A stretch of 64,000 nucleotides of DNA from Yersinia massiliensis (GTDB lineage Bacteria > Pseudomonadota > Gammaproteobacteria > Enterobacterales > Enterobacteriaceae), in assembly GCF_003048255.1 (NCBI RefSeq), contig NZ_CP028487.1, positions 1,488,001 to 1,552,000 on the forward strand. Reading direction: 5' to 3'. Shown here piece after piece: positions 9,641-20,333 of the stretch. Both the position numbers and the translations under genes were made by a program. Position 1 is the first letter of the stretch. Each line of letters opens with the position of its first letter. The notes beneath the pieces were generated by a model. It had not been told where the DNA came from, did no database searches, and saw only the letters and a list, made by a program, of their open reading frames with translations.

Positions 9641-10738
9641 ATGGCAATAAAAAAAACTAAAATTTTCATATTGATTTTTATTGGAATTGTATTAGGAATA
9701 ATTGGTTTCAGTGGTGGAAGCTATGTATTGCATAAAACGTCTGAAACCAGTTTTTGCCTTTCTTGCCATACCATGCAAGCACCTTATGATGAGTATCAAG
9801 CTTCAATACATTTTAAAAATCAAAAAGGTATCCGGGCTGAGTGTTCAGATTGCCACATACCTAAGGCACCACTCGATTTTATTATTGCAAAAATAAAAGC
9901 CGGCAAAGATGTCTATCACCAGTTTATTACCGGAAGTATCGACACCCCTGAAAAATTCGAAGAACAACGTCTGGCTATGGCCCAAACCGTTTGGCAGCAG
10001 CTCAAAGAAAATGATTCTGCCACTTGTCGTTCCTGTCATCAGTTTGATGCGATGGATCTCGCAGCACAAAGTGCCGATGCACAAAAAATGCATAATCTGG
10101 CCATAAAAGAACAGCAGACGTGCATTGATTGCCATAAAGGCATCGCTCATTTCCCGCCTGAAATCAAAATGGATGACAAGGCGCTTGACGAGTTAATGGC
10201 TTTGGCAAAACAAACATCAGCCGAAGCGAAAGAAGTTTATCCGGTTCAGCCCGTTAAGTTGGGGGATTTTGGTACGGCTTATCCGGCGACTGCACTACAG
10301 GTGCTCAACACTGACGGCACTCAGCGAGAAATTGTGTTGAGTGGGGTTCAGATGAAAGGCGCTGAACAAGTTATTTATATAGAAAAAGGTCAGCGCCTGA
10401 TTCTGGCTTCGTTAACCGAGCAAGGTGAAAAAGCGTTAAAAATTAATGGTGAATTCACTAAGGACGAGTACGACAACCAATGGCGGCCGGTCACGCTCAC
10501 CGTCACCATTACGGAACCTGTTTTATCGGATCGCCAGCCATTATGGGGTTATGCAGAAAATCTGGATAACGTTTACTGTTCCGGCTGCCACGCCAAAATA
10601 TCCTCCAAACATTACACCGTTAATGCCTGGCCTGCAGTAGCAAAAGGCATGGGGGCAAGAACCGATATCACTCCGCAAGATCTGGACATTTTAACCAAAT
10701 ATTTTCAGTACAACGCCAAGGACATCAACAGTCACTAG
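9641..10738 (+). CDS. torY: Pentahaem c-type cytochrome TorY
   Basis: Membrane-anchored periplasmic cytochrome of the NapC/NirT-TorC family. It takes electrons from menaquinol and hands them to TorZ. Five CXXCH haem motifs are visible: CLSCH (residue 39), CSDCH, CRSCH, CIDCH and, near the C-terminus, CSGCH. One N-terminal hydrophobic anchor spans about residues 7-28. The 365-residue length matches E. coli TorY (366) better than TorC (390). It is followed after 17 bases by torZ. Its haems require the ccm system encoded at 14893-22032. Confidence 0.93.
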   Translation: MAIKKTKIFILIFIGIVLGIIGFSGGSYVLHKTSETSFCLSCHTMQAPYDEYQASIHFKNQKGIRAECSDCHIPKAPLDFIIAKIKAGKDVYHQFITGSIDTPEKFEEQRLAMAQTVWQQLKENDSATCRSCHQFDAMDLAAQSADAQKMHNLAIKEQQTCIDCHKGIAHFPPEIKMDDKALDELMALAKQTSAEAKEVYPVQPVKLGDFGTAYPATALQVLNTDGTQREIVLSGVQMKGAEQVIYIEKGQRLILASLTEQGEKALKINGEFTKDEYDNQWRPVTLTVTITEPVLSDRQPLWGYAENLDNVYCSGCHAKISSKHYTVNAWPAVAKGMGARTDITPQDLDILTKYFQYNAKDINSH

Positions 10739-10755
10739 TCTAACGAGGATGGCAT

Positions 10756-13203
10756 ATGGATCTTTCACGTAGAGGTTTTATTAAAGGTGCGGGTGTTACA
10801 GCTGGGGCGATGGTGATCTCTTCTGCCATTCCGCTGCCAGCATGGGCCGACGCACCCGCAGGGACTATTCTGACCGCAGGGCGCTGGGGCGCGATGTATG
10901 TTGAAGTAAAAGACGGCAAAGTTGTTTCATCGAAGGGCGCGTTAGCAAAAACAATACCTAATAGCTTACAGACTACCGCACCTGATCAGATAAATACCAA
11001 CGCCAAGATTAAATACCCAATGGTACGCAAAAGCTTCCTTGCTGCACCAGGTAAACCCGATGGTAAACGCGGCAGCGACGAGTTTGTCAAAATTTCCTGG
11101 GATGATGCCATGAAGCTAATTCATGAGCAGCATATGCGTATTCGTCAAGAAAATGGCCCCGCATCGGTCTTTGCTGGCTCCTATGGTTGGCGCTCCAGTG
11201 GTGTATTACATAAGGCTCAAACGTTACTTCAACGTTATATGAGCTTAGCGGGAGGATATTCAGGTCATCTGGGCGATTACTCGACCGGTGCTGCACAAGT
11301 GATTATGCCGCACGTGGTGGGTTCTGTTGAAGTTTATGAACAACAGACCACTTACCCGATGATTCTGGAACATTCAAAGGTCGTTGTTTTGTGGGGGGTT
11401 AATCCACTGAACACGCTGAAGATTGCCTGGAGCAGTACCGACGAGCAAGGCATTGAGTTCTTCAATCAGCTCAAGAGTTCAGGAAAAACCATTATTGCCA
11501 TTGACCCAATGCGCTCAGAAACGATTGATTTCTTTGGTGATCAGGCGCAATGGTTGGCCCCAAATATGGGGACCGATGTGGCTATGATGTTGGGTATTGC
11601 ACATACTTTAGTCACGAAGTCCTTACATGATAAGGCGTTCCTGGAGAAATACACCACTGGGTATGATCGCTTCGAGGAGTACTTGCTCGGGAAGCAAGAC
11701 AATACGCCGAAGACTGCAGCCTGGGCTGAGGAGATCTGTGGCGTACCGGCGGCTCAACTTGAATTATTGGCTGAGATTTTCAGTAAAAACAGTACCATGC
11801 TCATGGGTGGATGGGGCATTCAGCGCCAGCAATACGGTGAGCAAAAACACTGGATGATGGTTACGTTGGCCGCCATGTTGGGGCAAATTGGTACTGAAGG
11901 TGGTGGTTTTGGCTTCTCATATCACTATTCTAACGGCGGTAACCCGACCCGCTCTGGTGGTGTACTTTCTGCGATATCATCCTCCGTCGCCGGAACATCT
12001 TCAGCAGGGAATGACTGGGCAGCGTCAGATGCAGTGAACAGTTTCCCACTGGCTCGTATTGTTGAAGCGCTGGAAAAACCGAATACTAAATATCAGCATA
12101 ATGGCCATGAACTGACTTACCCTGATATTAAAATGATCTGGTGGGCTGGTGGTGCTAACTTTACGCATCATCAAGATACCAACCGTTTGATTAAAGCCTG
12201 GCAAAAACCAGAGCTGATTGTGGTCTCCGAATGTTACTGGACTGCCGCAGCTAAGCATGCCGATATTGTTTTACCGATTACCACGTCGTTTGAACGTAAT
12301 GATCTGACCATGACCGGTGATTACAGTAACCAGCATTTGGTTCCGATGAAGCAGGTCATCGCTCCTCAGTTTGAAGCCCGCAATGACTTTGATGTATTTG
12401 CCGATATGTCTGAGTTGCTCAAGCCCGGTGGCCGTAAAGTTTATACTGAAGGTAAAGAAGAGATGGACTGGCTGCGAGAGTTTTATGACGCAGCACAGAA
12501 GGGCGCTCGTGCGCAGCGTGTTGCCATGCCGCAGTTTAATCAGTTCTGGCAGGACAATAAGCTGATTGAAATGCGTAAAAATGAAAAGAACGCAAAATAT
12601 GTTCGCTATGCTGAGTTTAGGGCAGACCCAGTCATGAACCCATTAGGTACGCCAAGTGGAAAAATAGAAATCTTCTCGAAAACCATCGAAGGTTATGGCT
12701 ATAAAGATTGCCCACCGCATCCGACATGGCTCGCACCTGATGAGTGGAAAGGGTCAGCCAAAGAAGGCCAGCTCCAGTTATTAACTGCCCATCCGGCACA
12801 CCGTCTTCACAGCCAACTTAACTATGCCAAGCTACGTGAGCTTTATGCTGTTGATAATCGAGAACCTATTACTATTCATCCTGAGGATGCTAAAGCTCGC
12901 GGCATTGCCAATGGTGATTTAGTCAGAGCCTTTAACGATCGTGGGCAGGTGTTAGTTGGTGCGGTAGTTTCTGACGGCATTAAGCCCGGCGTCGTTTGTA
13001 TCCATGAAGGTGCATGGCCGGACCTTGATCCTGCAACCGGCATTTGTAAGAACGGCGGGGCAAACGTCCTGACGCTGGATATCCCAACGTCTCAGTTAGC
13101 CAATGGTTGTTCCGGTAACACTGCGCTGGTTTCTATTGAGAAATATACCGGCCCGGCACTGACGCTAACGGCATTTGATCCTCCGCAGGGGGCCAGTGTT
13201 TAA
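10756..13203 (+). CDS. torZ: Trimethylamine-N-oxide/biotin-sulfoxide-type reductase TorZ
   Basis: Periplasmic molybdoenzyme of the DMSO reductase family, reducing N- and S-oxides with electrons from TorY. A Tat signal is clear: SRRGFIKG, a hydrophobic stretch and a cleavage site near AWADA (residues 4-33). The molybdenum-ligating serine is Ser176 in the GDYSTGAAQ motif. The length of 815 residues and near-identity to E. coli TorZ over long stretches support TorZ rather than TorA. No dedicated TorD-like chaperone is present nearby. A hairpin and an intrinsic terminator follow. Confidence 0.93.
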   Translation: MDLSRRGFIKGAGVTAGAMVISSAIPLPAWADAPAGTILTAGRWGAMYVEVKDGKVVSSKGALAKTIPNSLQTTAPDQINTNAKIKYPMVRKSFLAAPGKPDGKRGSDEFVKISWDDAMKLIHEQHMRIRQENGPASVFAGSYGWRSSGVLHKAQTLLQRYMSLAGGYSGHLGDYSTGAAQVIMPHVVGSVEVYEQQTTYPMILEHSKVVVLWGVNPLNTLKIAWSSTDEQGIEFFNQLKSSGKTIIAIDPMRSETIDFFGDQAQWLAPNMGTDVAMMLGIAHTLVTKSLHDKAFLEKYTTGYDRFEEYLLGKQDNTPKTAAWAEEICGVPAAQLELLAEIFSKNSTMLMGGWGIQRQQYGEQKHWMMVTLAAMLGQIGTEGGGFGFSYHYSNGGNPTRSGGVLSAISSSVAGTSSAGNDWAASDAVNSFPLARIVEALEKPNTKYQHNGHELTYPDIKMIWWAGGANFTHHQDTNRLIKAWQKPELIVVSECYWTAAAKHADIVLPITTSFERNDLTMTGDYSNQHLVPMKQVIAPQFEARNDFDVFADMSELLKPGGRKVYTEGKEEMDWLREFYDAAQKGARAQRVAMPQFNQFWQDNKLIEMRKNEKNAKYVRYAEFRADPVMNPLGTPSGKIEIFSKTIEGYGYKDCPPHPTWLAPDEWKGSAKEGQLQLLTAHPAHRLHSQLNYAKLRELYAVDNREPITIHPEDAKARGIANGDLVRAFNDRGQVLVGAVVSDGIKPGVVCIHEGAWPDLDPATGICKNGGANVLTLDIPTSQLANGCSGNTALVSIEKYTGPALTLTAFDPPQGASV

Positions 13204-13250
13204 AACCGAATCACTGCGATCGCTATTGATTACCGATCGCAGTATTGCTG

Positions 13251-13300
13251 AACTGCACCCCAAATGTTGGATGCCCAACAACTAAGGTGCAGTTTTTTTA
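13251..13300 (+). terminator. Intrinsic terminator after torZ
   Basis: Stem AACTGCACC (13251-13259) pairs with GGTGCAGTT (13286-13294), followed by a T-run. An inner stem TGTTGG/CCAACA (13265-13280) stacks inside the loop. A second 10-bp inverted repeat, ACTGCGATCG/CGATCGCAGT at 13213-13243, precedes it. Confidence 0.85.
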
Positions 13301-13407
13301 TGGCTAAATTCTGACATAGTTTCAAATTAGTGAGGTTTTGACCTACTTGGTCAGTGTTTGATTTTTAAGTGATTTGAATCTGAATGAGACACGATGAGAA
13401 GCGGTTA

Positions 13408-13482
13408 TGGTGTCCCCGACTGGAATCGAACCAGTAACTAGCCCTTAGGAGGGGCTTGTTATATCCGTTTAACTACGGGGAC
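13408..13482 (-). tRNA. argW: tRNA-Arg (anticodon CCT)
   Basis: A 75-base cloverleaf on the minus strand, with CCA encoded at 13408-13410. The acceptor arms are GTCCCCG and CGGGGAC, the T-arm has GGTTCGATTCC, and the anticodon loop CTCCTAA gives anticodon CCT (13447-13449). It is very close to E. coli argW and sits next to yfdC as in E. coli. argW is a known phage integration site, but no integrase or duplicated tRNA end is visible here. Confidence 0.95.
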
Positions 13483-13523
13483 GTCATCATCAACCGGGTG
13501 CTGGCGATGTGTGGTGCCGGAGC

Positions 13524-13529
13524 ATTATA
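13524..13529 (-). promoter_or_regulatory. Likely argW -10 element
   Basis: A consensus TATAAT on the minus strand lies 42 bases upstream of the tRNA 5' end. The -35 region is weak (TTATTA-like at 13546-13551). Confidence 0.45.
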
Positions 13530-13651
13530 CGCATTTTGACCCAGATAATAAGCAGTTAGACGTCCGTTTGGTTACTCTGTCGCCAATTTAGAGTGAATAA
13601 GTGTTATCGACAATCACAAAGTTACCGTCATCAGCCATGCACGTCGTGCCG

Positions 13652-14563
13652 TTATTGGCGAGATGATGATGATTTTTTGTCTACTTTGTCGCCTATTTTA
13701 GGTCGATGGGTCATATCACTGCGAATCTGAGCATGGCTTATCAGGGCAAAAATAAAGGTACCGCCGATAATGTTGCCCGCCAGTGTGGGGAGGGCGAAGG
13801 GGTAAATAAATTGCTGCCAAGGGATCGAACCGTTAAACACCAGATAGAAGATTTCCACGGAGCCGACCACAATATGAGTCAAATCGCATAACGCGACTAA
13901 ATAGGTCATCAGGAAAATCACCCAAATCTTAGCGCCGCCCGCCGAAGGCATCATCCAAACCATAGTGGCAATAATCCAGCCGGAGAATATTCCTTTAGCA
14001 AACATCTCCCCCGCAGTACTTTCCATCACGCCTTGTGCAATGCTGACAAAAGCCGCGCGAGTGGCATCATCGAACACTGGCATATGAATAAAGGAATAGG
14101 CGGCCAGCCCAGTACCAATCAAGTTACCCAATAATACCAATCCCCAAAGGCGAAATAGCAGCATGAAATTTTGGCGGCTAGGTTTTTGCATAATGGGCAG
14201 AACAGGTGTGACGGTATTCTCAGTGAACAGCTGTTGACGAGCCATGATCACAATAATAAATCCGAAGGTATAACCGATGTTTTCCAGTAAAAAACTGGCG
14301 GGCGTATCAGGCAATTTTGCGTGAAAAATTCCTTTGCCAAGCAACGATGCCCCGATAGAAAGGCCCGCGGCAATGGCAGACCACAGTAAAGCGAAACTGT
14401 CGCGTTCTAACTCTTTTTCACCATCCTCCCGAATAAGTTCATGGATTGCCGCTGCCTTGGAGGGCAAATTCTTCTCATTAACTTCGATGTCTTTTTCCTG
14501 CTGATGCTCATTGCTTTCCACTTTTAGCTCATTCTCATCCAGAGAGTCTTTTTCATCGCTCAT
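13652..14563 (-). CDS. yfdC: Formate/nitrite transporter family protein YfdC
   Basis: Inner-membrane protein of the FNT (FocA/NirC) family, whose pentameric channels move small monovalent anions. A charged N-terminal tail of about 60 residues rich in Glu, Asp and Lys precedes about six membrane segments. The motif CDLTHIVVGSVE carries the histidine conserved in FNT channels. The substrate of YfdC is not established; formate or nitrite would fit the respiratory genes around it but is inference. It sits between argW and mlaA in E. coli; here the ccm cluster has been placed between it and mlaA. It diverges from ccmA. Confidence 0.85.
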   Translation of the reverse strand: MSDEKDSLDENELKVESNEHQQEKDIEVNEKNLPSKAAAIHELIREDGEKELERDSFALLWSAIAAGLSIGASLLGKGIFHAKLPDTPASFLLENIGYTFGFIIVIMARQQLFTENTVTPVLPIMQKPSRQNFMLLFRLWGLVLLGNLIGTGLAAYSFIHMPVFDDATRAAFVSIAQGVMESTAGEMFAKGIFSGWIIATMVWMMPSAGGAKIWVIFLMTYLVALCDLTHIVVGSVEIFYLVFNGSIPWQQFIYPFALPTLAGNIIGGTFIFALISHAQIRSDMTHRPKIGDKVDKKSSSSRQ

Positions 14564-14781
14564 AAGAGGTTTCCTGAAAGGTAGAGAAAGTCATGGTTAT
14601 GGGGAGGGTAAATAAGGAAAAGCAACAGTGATAAGCATAGTCGCTAATGATGGCTCAAGACGTTTTACCGGTAAGAATGAGAGGATTCTGCGTTGAAATT
14701 TTTGTGGTTTTGATAAAAAAAAGTAACCAAATTTTAACGCTGTTGGTTTTTTCTACAGAAATTTGATCTTATCCCGAATAA

Positions 14782-14797
14782 TACCTCTATAAGGGTA
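14782..14797. promoter_or_regulatory. NarL/NarP-type 7-2-7 heptamer pair upstream of ccm
   Basis: TACCTCT (14782-14788), two bases, then AAGGGTA (14791-14797) fits the inverted 7-2-7 arrangement TACYYMT-N2-AKRRGTA with one mismatch in fourteen. It lies between yfdC and ccmA, overlapping a TATAAG -10-like element at 14788-14793. It suggests nitrate control of ccm, yfdC or both. Confidence 0.55.
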
Positions 14798-14892
14798 GGG
14801 ATAGCGTTAGACCCAAGCTACGTAAGGATTAAGCCTTATGTTATCATTCGGTTTTCTTGAACGAACAATCCTACGGTGGAAGAAAATTCGTC

Positions 14893-15519
14893 ATGCTGGA
14901 AGCAAAGAATCTGACCTGCATTCGAGATGAACGTCGCTTATTCCACAAGTTAAGTTTTTATGTGGCTGCGGGTGAAATCGTGCAGGTTGAGGGGCAAAAT
15001 GGGGCAGGTAAAACCAGTTTGCTGCGTATCTTAGCCGGGCTGGCGGACGCGGATGAAGGGCAAGTGAACTGGCTGGGGGAGGATATCCGCCGTGATCGCG
15101 CCCGATATCACCAAGATTTACTGTTTCTAGGCCACCAACCGGGCATTAAAGCGGTGCTGACACCTTTTGAAAACTTGGCATTTTATCAGTCGGTGTTTCA
15201 AAAGGTGGATAGTGCCGCCATCTGGCAAGCATTGGCTCAGGTGGGGTTGGTGGGATACGAAGATTTGCCTGTCTCACAGCTATCGGCAGGGCAGCAACGG
15301 CGGGTCGCGCTGGCGCGTTTATGGCTGAGTCAATCGCCGTTATGGATTTTGGATGAACCCCTGACCGCCATTGATAAGCAAGGGGTGAGTACATTGTTAG
15401 CCCTGTTTGTCGCACATGCCGCTAAAGGTGGCATGGTACTGCTGACCACGCATCAAGATTTGGATACCGTCGGCCAACAGGTGCGTAAAATCCGTCTCAC
15501 CAGCACGCAGGAGAATTAA
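14893..15519 (+). CDS. ccmA: Haem exporter ATP-binding protein CcmA
   Basis: ATPase of the CcmABCD complex, which releases holo-CcmE during cytochrome c maturation. Walker A GQNGAGKT is at residues 34-41, the ABC signature LSAGQQRR near 136, and Walker B LWILDEP near 152. I chose the ATG at 14893 (208 residues, against 207 in E. coli); the longer in-frame reading from the TTG at 14857 lacks a ribosome site and adds non-conserved residues. The stop overlaps the ccmB start by one base (TAATG). Confidence 0.95.
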   Translation: MLEAKNLTCIRDERRLFHKLSFYVAAGEIVQVEGQNGAGKTSLLRILAGLADADEGQVNWLGEDIRRDRARYHQDLLFLGHQPGIKAVLTPFENLAFYQSVFQKVDSAAIWQALAQVGLVGYEDLPVSQLSAGQQRRVALARLWLSQSPLWILDEPLTAIDKQGVSTLLALFVAHAAKGGMVLLTTHQDLDTVGQQVRKIRLTSTQEN

Positions 15520-16178
15520 TGTTTATCAGCGTGTTGCGCCGTGAACTAAAAATAGCCTTCCGGAAAGGTGGGGAAATCGTTAACCCACTCTGGTTTTTTC
15601 TGATTGTTATCACCTTGTTTCCGTTGGGTATTGGCCCTGAACCACAATTATTAGCGCGTATGGCCCCTGGTATTGTTTGGGTCGCCGCTTTGTTAGCCTC
15701 GCTATTATCGCTGGAACGGTTATTCCGTGATGATTTCCTTGATGGGTCGCTTGAGCAACTGTTGCTATTGCCGACACCACTAGCACTCACGGTATTAGGC
15801 AAAGTGTGTGCTCACTGGGTTGTCACTGGGTTGCCGTTACTTATTTTATCGCCGCTGGTGGCGTTGCTGCTTTCCCTCGATAGCAATACCGCGATTGCGA
15901 TGGCGCTAACGTTATTGTTAGGGACGCCGACCTTAAGTTTTATTGGTGCCATTGGCGTCGCGCTGACTGTGGGTTTGCGTAAAGGCGGGGTCTTGCTGAG
16001 TTTATTAGTGTTGCCGTTGTATATCCCCGTGTTGATATTTGCCACGGCAGCGATTGATGCGGCATCTATGTCTCTGCCGATTGATGGTTATCTGGCGATT
16101 CTTGGGGCGATGTTGGCAGGCAGTGCAACACTTGCACCTTTTGCTACCGCTGCCGCATTGAGAGTGAGTGTGCACTAG
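15519..16178 (+). CDS. ccmB: Haem exporter permease CcmB
   Basis: Membrane subunit of the CcmABCD ABC-type complex. The 219 residues carry six hydrophobic segments and start [19 protein letters not shown], a stretch typical of CcmB. It is translationally coupled to ccmA. Unlike the rest of the operon, it is separated from the next gene by 193 bases. Confidence 0.95.
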   Translation: MFISVLRRELKIAFRKGGEIVNPLWFFLIVITLFPLGIGPEPQLLARMAPGIVWVAALLASLLSLERLFRDDFLDGSLEQLLLLPTPLALTVLGKVCAHWVVTGLPLLILSPLVALLLSLDSNTAIAMALTLLLGTPTLSFIGAIGVALTVGLRKGGVLLSLLVLPLYIPVLIFATAAIDAASMSLPIDGYLAILGAMLAGSATLAPFATAAALRVSVH

Positions 16179-16371
16179 TGGCTTATCCTTGGCGGCTAAC
16201 AGGCTGTCCATCAGAAGAATAGGTGCAGTAAAAAAAAGCAATAAAATAAGTACCGATTTTCAGACGCTTAAACGCGGTAGCCAACGCGAATCAGAGCAGA
16301 TTGTGCGCCGTACCCTGCATGGGGTTGCCAACATGGTGATACCCATCCAATTTCAATGTGAGCAATGAAAA
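16179..16371 (+). other. Unusual gap inside the ccm operon
   Basis: 193 bases lie between ccmB and ccmC, where the other ccm genes overlap or abut. I see no terminator with a T-run. An open frame of 66 codons crosses the gap but has no ribosome site and no recognisable product, so I do not call it a gene. It may hold an internal promoter for ccmC onward, or a remnant of inserted DNA. Confidence 0.4.
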
Positions 16372-17109
16372 ATGTGGAAATGGTTTCATCAATTGGCAAA
16401 ACCCGAACGGCTATATCAGTTGTGTGGCCGATTTATTCCGTGGCTGGGCATTGGCGCTGCCATCTGCTTGATCGTCGGTTGGGTGTGGGGATTTGGTTTC
16501 GCCCCTTCGGATTACCAGCAAGGTGACAGCTTCCGTATCATCTATATACATGTTCCGGCGGCAATCTGGTCGATGGGCATCTATATGTCGATGGCTATCG
16601 CGGCGTTTGTTGGTTTGGTCTGGCAAATGAAAATGTCCGAGAACGTGCTCGCCGCCATGGCACCCGTTGGCGCGGTATTTACGTTTATTGCTTTAGCGAC
16701 CGGTTCCACCTGGGGTAAACCGATGTGGGGAACTTGGTGGGTCTGGGATGCGCGATTGACCTCTGAGTTGGTGCTGTTGTTCCTCTATCTTGGGGTGATC
16801 GCCCTGTATAACGCCTTTGAAGATCGCAAATTGGCCGGACGTGCCGCCGGTATTTTGGTCTTAGTGGGCGTGGTGAATATTCCTATCATTCATTATTCCG
16901 TCGTTTGGTGGAACACCTTGCATCAAGGTTCGACCAACATGCAGCAAAGTATTGACCCAAGCATGCGTTCACCACTGCGCTGGGCGATATTCGGTTATCT
17001 ATTGTGCTTTGTTACCCTCACTTTAATGCGCTTGCGCAATCTGATTTTGCAGCAAGAGCGCCATCGCCCTTGGGTCAGTGCCTTATTGCGTAAGGAGCCT
17101 CGTGTATGA
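16372..17109 (+). CDS. ccmC: Haem-handling protein CcmC
   Basis: Inner-membrane protein that presents haem to the periplasmic chaperone CcmE. The 245-residue product has six membrane segments and the tryptophan-rich motif WGTWWVWDARLTSELVL that binds haem. Flanking histidines lie in IYIHVPAAIWS and in the IIHYSVVWWNTLHQ loop. The ribosome site is weak. It overlaps ccmD by four bases. Confidence 0.97.
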   Translation: MWKWFHQLAKPERLYQLCGRFIPWLGIGAAICLIVGWVWGFGFAPSDYQQGDSFRIIYIHVPAAIWSMGIYMSMAIAAFVGLVWQMKMSENVLAAMAPVGAVFTFIALATGSTWGKPMWGTWWVWDARLTSELVLLFLYLGVIALYNAFEDRKLAGRAAGILVLVGVVNIPIIHYSVVWWNTLHQGSTNMQQSIDPSMRSPLRWAIFGYLLCFVTLTLMRLRNLILQQERHRPWVSALLRKEPRV

Positions 17110-17324
17110 ATCCGGCTTTTGATTCTTGGACGGCATTTTTTGCCATGGGCGGTTACGCCTTTTATGTCTGGCTGGCCGTCGCGGTCACCTTAATCTCGAT
17201 GCTGGGCCTCTACCTACATACCCTGTGGCAGCACAAACAATTAATCGCAGATATCCAGCGCCGCCAAGCCAGAGAACAGCGTATTCGTGAGCATGCCGCT
17301 CATTCGCAGGAGGGACACCAGTGA
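17106..17324 (+). CDS. ccmD: Haem exporter protein CcmD
   Basis: Small single-span membrane protein (72 residues) that joins CcmABC and helps release holo-CcmE. It has one hydrophobic segment (about residues 15-38) and a basic, helical cytoplasmic tail. It overlaps ccmC and ccmE by four bases each. Confidence 0.93.
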   Translation: MNPAFDSWTAFFAMGGYAFYVWLAVAVTLISMLGLYLHTLWQHKQLIADIQRRQAREQRIREHAAHSQEGHQ

Positions 17325-17815
17325 ACCCACGTAGAAAAAGCCGGCTCTATCTGGCGTTAGCGGTGCTCATCGGTCTTGGTTTGACCACCACACTGGTGCT
17401 CTATGCATTACGCGCCAATATTGATTTGTTTTATACACCGGGCGAGATCATTGAGGGCAAAGGCGAACGTCATGAGATGCCCGAAATTGGCCAACGCTTA
17501 CGCATCGGCGGCATGGTTATGCCGGGCTCCGTCAAGCGGGATGATAAAACGCTGGAAATGAGTTTTAAGGTTTACGATGCGCGGGGTGTCGTCACCGTCA
17601 CTTATACCGGCATTCTGCCTGATCTGTTCCGCGAAGGGCAGGGTGTGGTCGCACAAGGCGTATTCGCCGAAGGCAATACCATTAACGCCAAAGAAGTGCT
17701 GGCAAAGCATGATGAAAAATACACCCCACCAGAAGTGAAAGAAGCGATGAAAGAAAACCATACGCGCCCCGCAGAGGTTTACAACAATGCCAACAGTGGG
17801 GGCAATGCCTCATGA
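17321..17815 (+). CDS. ccmE: Cytochrome c haem chaperone CcmE
   Basis: Periplasmic haem carrier tethered by an N-terminal membrane helix (about residues 9-29). Haem is attached covalently to His130, seen here in the motif LAKHDEKY at exactly residue 130. The beta-barrel (OB-fold) spans about residues 45-125 and a flexible polar tail follows. Overlaps ccmD and ccmF by four bases. Confidence 0.97.
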   Translation: MNPRRKSRLYLALAVLIGLGLTTTLVLYALRANIDLFYTPGEIIEGKGERHEMPEIGQRLRIGGMVMPGSVKRDDKTLEMSFKVYDARGVVTVTYTGILPDLFREGQGVVAQGVFAEGNTINAKEVLAKHDEKYTPPEVKEAMKENHTRPAEVYNNANSGGNAS

Positions 17816-19770
17816 TGCCTGAAATTGGCAGTTTTCTATTATGTCTGGCCCTCGCCATTTCGCTGCTACTGAGCCTTTATCCTCAGTGGGGAGCAGCACG
17901 TCAAGATGCTCGCATGATGGCAACCGGCAGGCCACTGACTTATGGCATGTTCGCGACGATCGCACTTTCATTTATATGCCTTATTTATGCCTTTGTGGTG
18001 AATGATTTCACTGTCTCTTATGTGGCGGCCAACTCGAATTCGCACCTGCCGGTCTATTACCGGATCGCGGCGAGCTGGGGCGCGCATGAAGGGTCGCTGC
18101 TGTTGTGGGTGTTGCTACTCAGTTGTTGGTCGTTAGCCGTGGCGTTGTTTAGCCGTTCAATGCCCGAAGATGCAGTGGCAAGAGTGCTTTCAGTATTGGG
18201 GATGATCACGGCAGGCTTCCTGCTGTTTATTATCCTGACCTCGAATCCATTTACTCGCACCTTGCCGGACTTCCCCATTGATGGCAACGATCTGAACCCT
18301 CTGTTGCAGGATATCGGGCTGATATTCCACCCGCCGTTGCTGTATATGGGTTACGTCGGTTTCTCCGTGGCTTTTGCGTTCGCTATTGCTTCATTAATGG
18401 CCGGTCGGCTCGACAGTGCTTGGGCGCGCTGGTCGCGGCCTTGGACTCAGGCCGCATGGGTGTTCCTGACTTTGGGGATCGTGCTGGGTTCTGCGTGGGC
18501 TTATTATGAACTTGGCTGGGGCGGTTGGTGGTTCTGGGATCCAGTCGAAAATGCCTCCTTTATGCCTTGGTTAGCCGGTACCGCGCTGATTCACTCGCTG
18601 GCTGTCACGGAAAAACGCGGTACTTTCAAAGCTTGGACGGTACTGCTGGCTATCAGCGCATTTTCGCTGTGTCTGATGGGGACATTCTTGGTGCGTTCCG
18701 GTGTATTGGTGTCGGTGCATTCATTTGCCTCTGATCCGGCACGCGGCATGTTTATTCTCGCCTACTTGGTGATCGTCATTGGCGGCTCTTTGCTGCTGTA
18801 CGCGGTGAAAGGTGCACAAGTGCGCAGCCGGACTCAGCATGAAGTGTTCTCGCGTGAGACATTCTTGCTCGGCAATAACGTGTTGTTGATTGCTGCCACA
18901 CTGGTGGTGCTACTTGGAACATTACTGCCGTTGGTGCACAAACAGCTCGGGTTGGGCAGCATCTCTATCGGTGAGCCTTTCTTTAACACCATGTTTACTT
19001 GGCTGATGGCACCCATGGCACTGTTGATGGGGATTGGGCCGCTGATCCGTTGGCGTCGTGATGAACCGAGTAAGCTGTGGCGACGTCTGGGTGTAGCCTT
19101 GGTCGTCACCTTGCTATTGTCCATTTCGTTGCCATGGTTGCTGCAAGACACTATCGCCGGAATGACCGTGGTCGGGCTAATGATGGCGATTTGGGTGATT
19201 ATCCTGACATTAATGGAGTTGCATGAGCGCGCGACGCATCGCCACGGTTTTTGGCGAGGTCTACGCCATCTCTCTCGCAGTCATTGGGGTATGGTGCTGG
19301 GCCACTTGGGTGTCGCGGTGACGGTGATTGGGATTGCATTCAGCCAGAATTACAGCGTCGAGCGTGATGTGCGCATGAAAGCCGGTGATAGCATTGATAT
19401 TCACGATTATCACTTTGTTTTCCGAGATGTTCATGATGTTAAAGGGCCAAACTATACCGGTGGTGTTGGGATCATCGATGTGACCCGTCATGGCAAACCG
19501 GAAGCGACCTTACATGCAGAAAAACGCTATTACAGTGTGGCCCGTTCGATGATGACGGAAGCGGCCATTGATGGTGGCTTGACTCGGGATCTATACGCCG
19601 CATTGGGTGAAGAGCTGGATGACGGTTCGTGGGCGGTGCGTCTGTATTACAAACCTTTTGTGCGTTGGATCTGGTACGGCGGGGTGTTTATGGCTATCGG
19701 CGGCATCTTCTGCATGTTCGATCCGCGCTATCGGATGAGTAAAAAATTAAAACCTGGGGCTGAACAATGA
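17812..19770 (+). CDS. ccmF: Cytochrome c haem lyase core CcmF
   Basis: Large integral membrane protein (652 residues, many membrane segments) that, with CcmH and CcmI, ligates haem to apocytochrome c. The WWD haem motif [18 protein letters not shown] lies near residue 237, and conserved histidines are visible, for instance in [13 protein letters not shown]. The two first codons are both ATG. Overlaps ccmE and ccmG by four bases. Confidence 0.97.
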   Translation: MMPEIGSFLLCLALAISLLLSLYPQWGAARQDARMMATGRPLTYGMFATIALSFICLIYAFVVNDFTVSYVAANSNSHLPVYYRIAASWGAHEGSLLLWVLLLSCWSLAVALFSRSMPEDAVARVLSVLGMITAGFLLFIILTSNPFTRTLPDFPIDGNDLNPLLQDIGLIFHPPLLYMGYVGFSVAFAFAIASLMAGRLDSAWARWSRPWTQAAWVFLTLGIVLGSAWAYYELGWGGWWFWDPVENASFMPWLAGTALIHSLAVTEKRGTFKAWTVLLAISAFSLCLMGTFLVRSGVLVSVHSFASDPARGMFILAYLVIVIGGSLLLYAVKGAQVRSRTQHEVFSRETFLLGNNVLLIAATLVVLLGTLLPLVHKQLGLGSISIGEPFFNTMFTWLMAPMALLMGIGPLIRWRRDEPSKLWRRLGVALVVTLLLSISLPWLLQDTIAGMTVVGLMMAIWVIILTLMELHERATHRHGFWRGLRHLSRSHWGMVLGHLGVAVTVIGIAFSQNYSVERDVRMKAGDSIDIHDYHFVFRDVHDVKGPNYTGGVGIIDVTRHGKPEATLHAEKRYYSVARSMMTEAAIDGGLTRDLYAALGEELDDGSWAVRLYYKPFVRWIWYGGVFMAIGGIFCMFDPRYRMSKKLKPGAEQ

Positions 19771-20333
19771 AATCTGGAACTTCATTTAATAAGCTGATGT
19801 TTATTCCGTTGATACTATTTTTGCTGCTGGTGGTGGCCTTTTTAGTGCAATTGACCCGCAATGCGAATGGCGACGATCCCACGATGTTGGAGTCTGCGCT
19901 GATTGGTAAACCGGTTCCCATGTTCAAGTTAGAGTCGCTCGATCAACCGGGGAAAACCTTTGATCAAGCGGTGCTGCATGATGGCAAACCGATGCTACTG
20001 AATGTTTGGGCGACGTGGTGCCCGACTTGCAGAGCTGAGCATGAATATCTGAACAAGTTGGCCGCGCAAGGTATTCGCGTGGTAGGACTGAACTATAAAG
20101 ACGATCGCGCGAAAGCAGTGCAGTGGCTCAATTCATTAGGTAATCCTTATGCGCTGAGTTTGTACGACGGCGATGGCATGCTAGGGCTGGATTTGGGGGT
20201 TTATGGTGCGCCGGAAACGTTCTTGATCGACGGCCAAGGTATTATTCGTTATCGCCATGCGGGTGATCTCAATGACCGCGTCTGGTTGCAAGAAATTCTA
20301 CCGCTTTATAAAAAGTATCAGGGGGGCGCATGA
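19767..20333 (+). CDS. ccmG: Thiol:disulfide oxidoreductase CcmG/DsbE
   Basis: Membrane-anchored periplasmic thioredoxin-like protein that keeps the apocytochrome CXXCH cysteines reduced. Active site WATWCPTC with Cys85 and Cys88; the cis-proline region is in VYGAPETFLIDG. One N-terminal anchor (about residues 11-28). The 188 residues match the family. Overlaps ccmF and ccmH. Confidence 0.95.
   Translation: MKSGTSFNKLMFIPLILFLLLVVAFLVQLTRNANGDDPTMLESALIGKPVPMFKLESLDQPGKTFDQAVLHDGKPMLLNVWATWCPTCRAEHEYLNKLAAQGIRVVGLNYKDDRAKAVQWLNSLGNPYALSLYDGDGMLGLDLGVYGAPETFLIDGQGIIRYRHAGDLNDRVWLQEILPLYKKYQGGA

Noticed and set aside
13408..13482. Prophage or island integrated at argW
   Set aside because: argW is a known attachment site, but no integrase, no duplicated tRNA end and no foreign gene lies beside it.
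16168..16368. 66-codon open frame in the ccmB-ccmC gap
   Set aside because: It overlaps the ccmB end, has no ribosome site and no recognisable domain or hydrophobic pattern.
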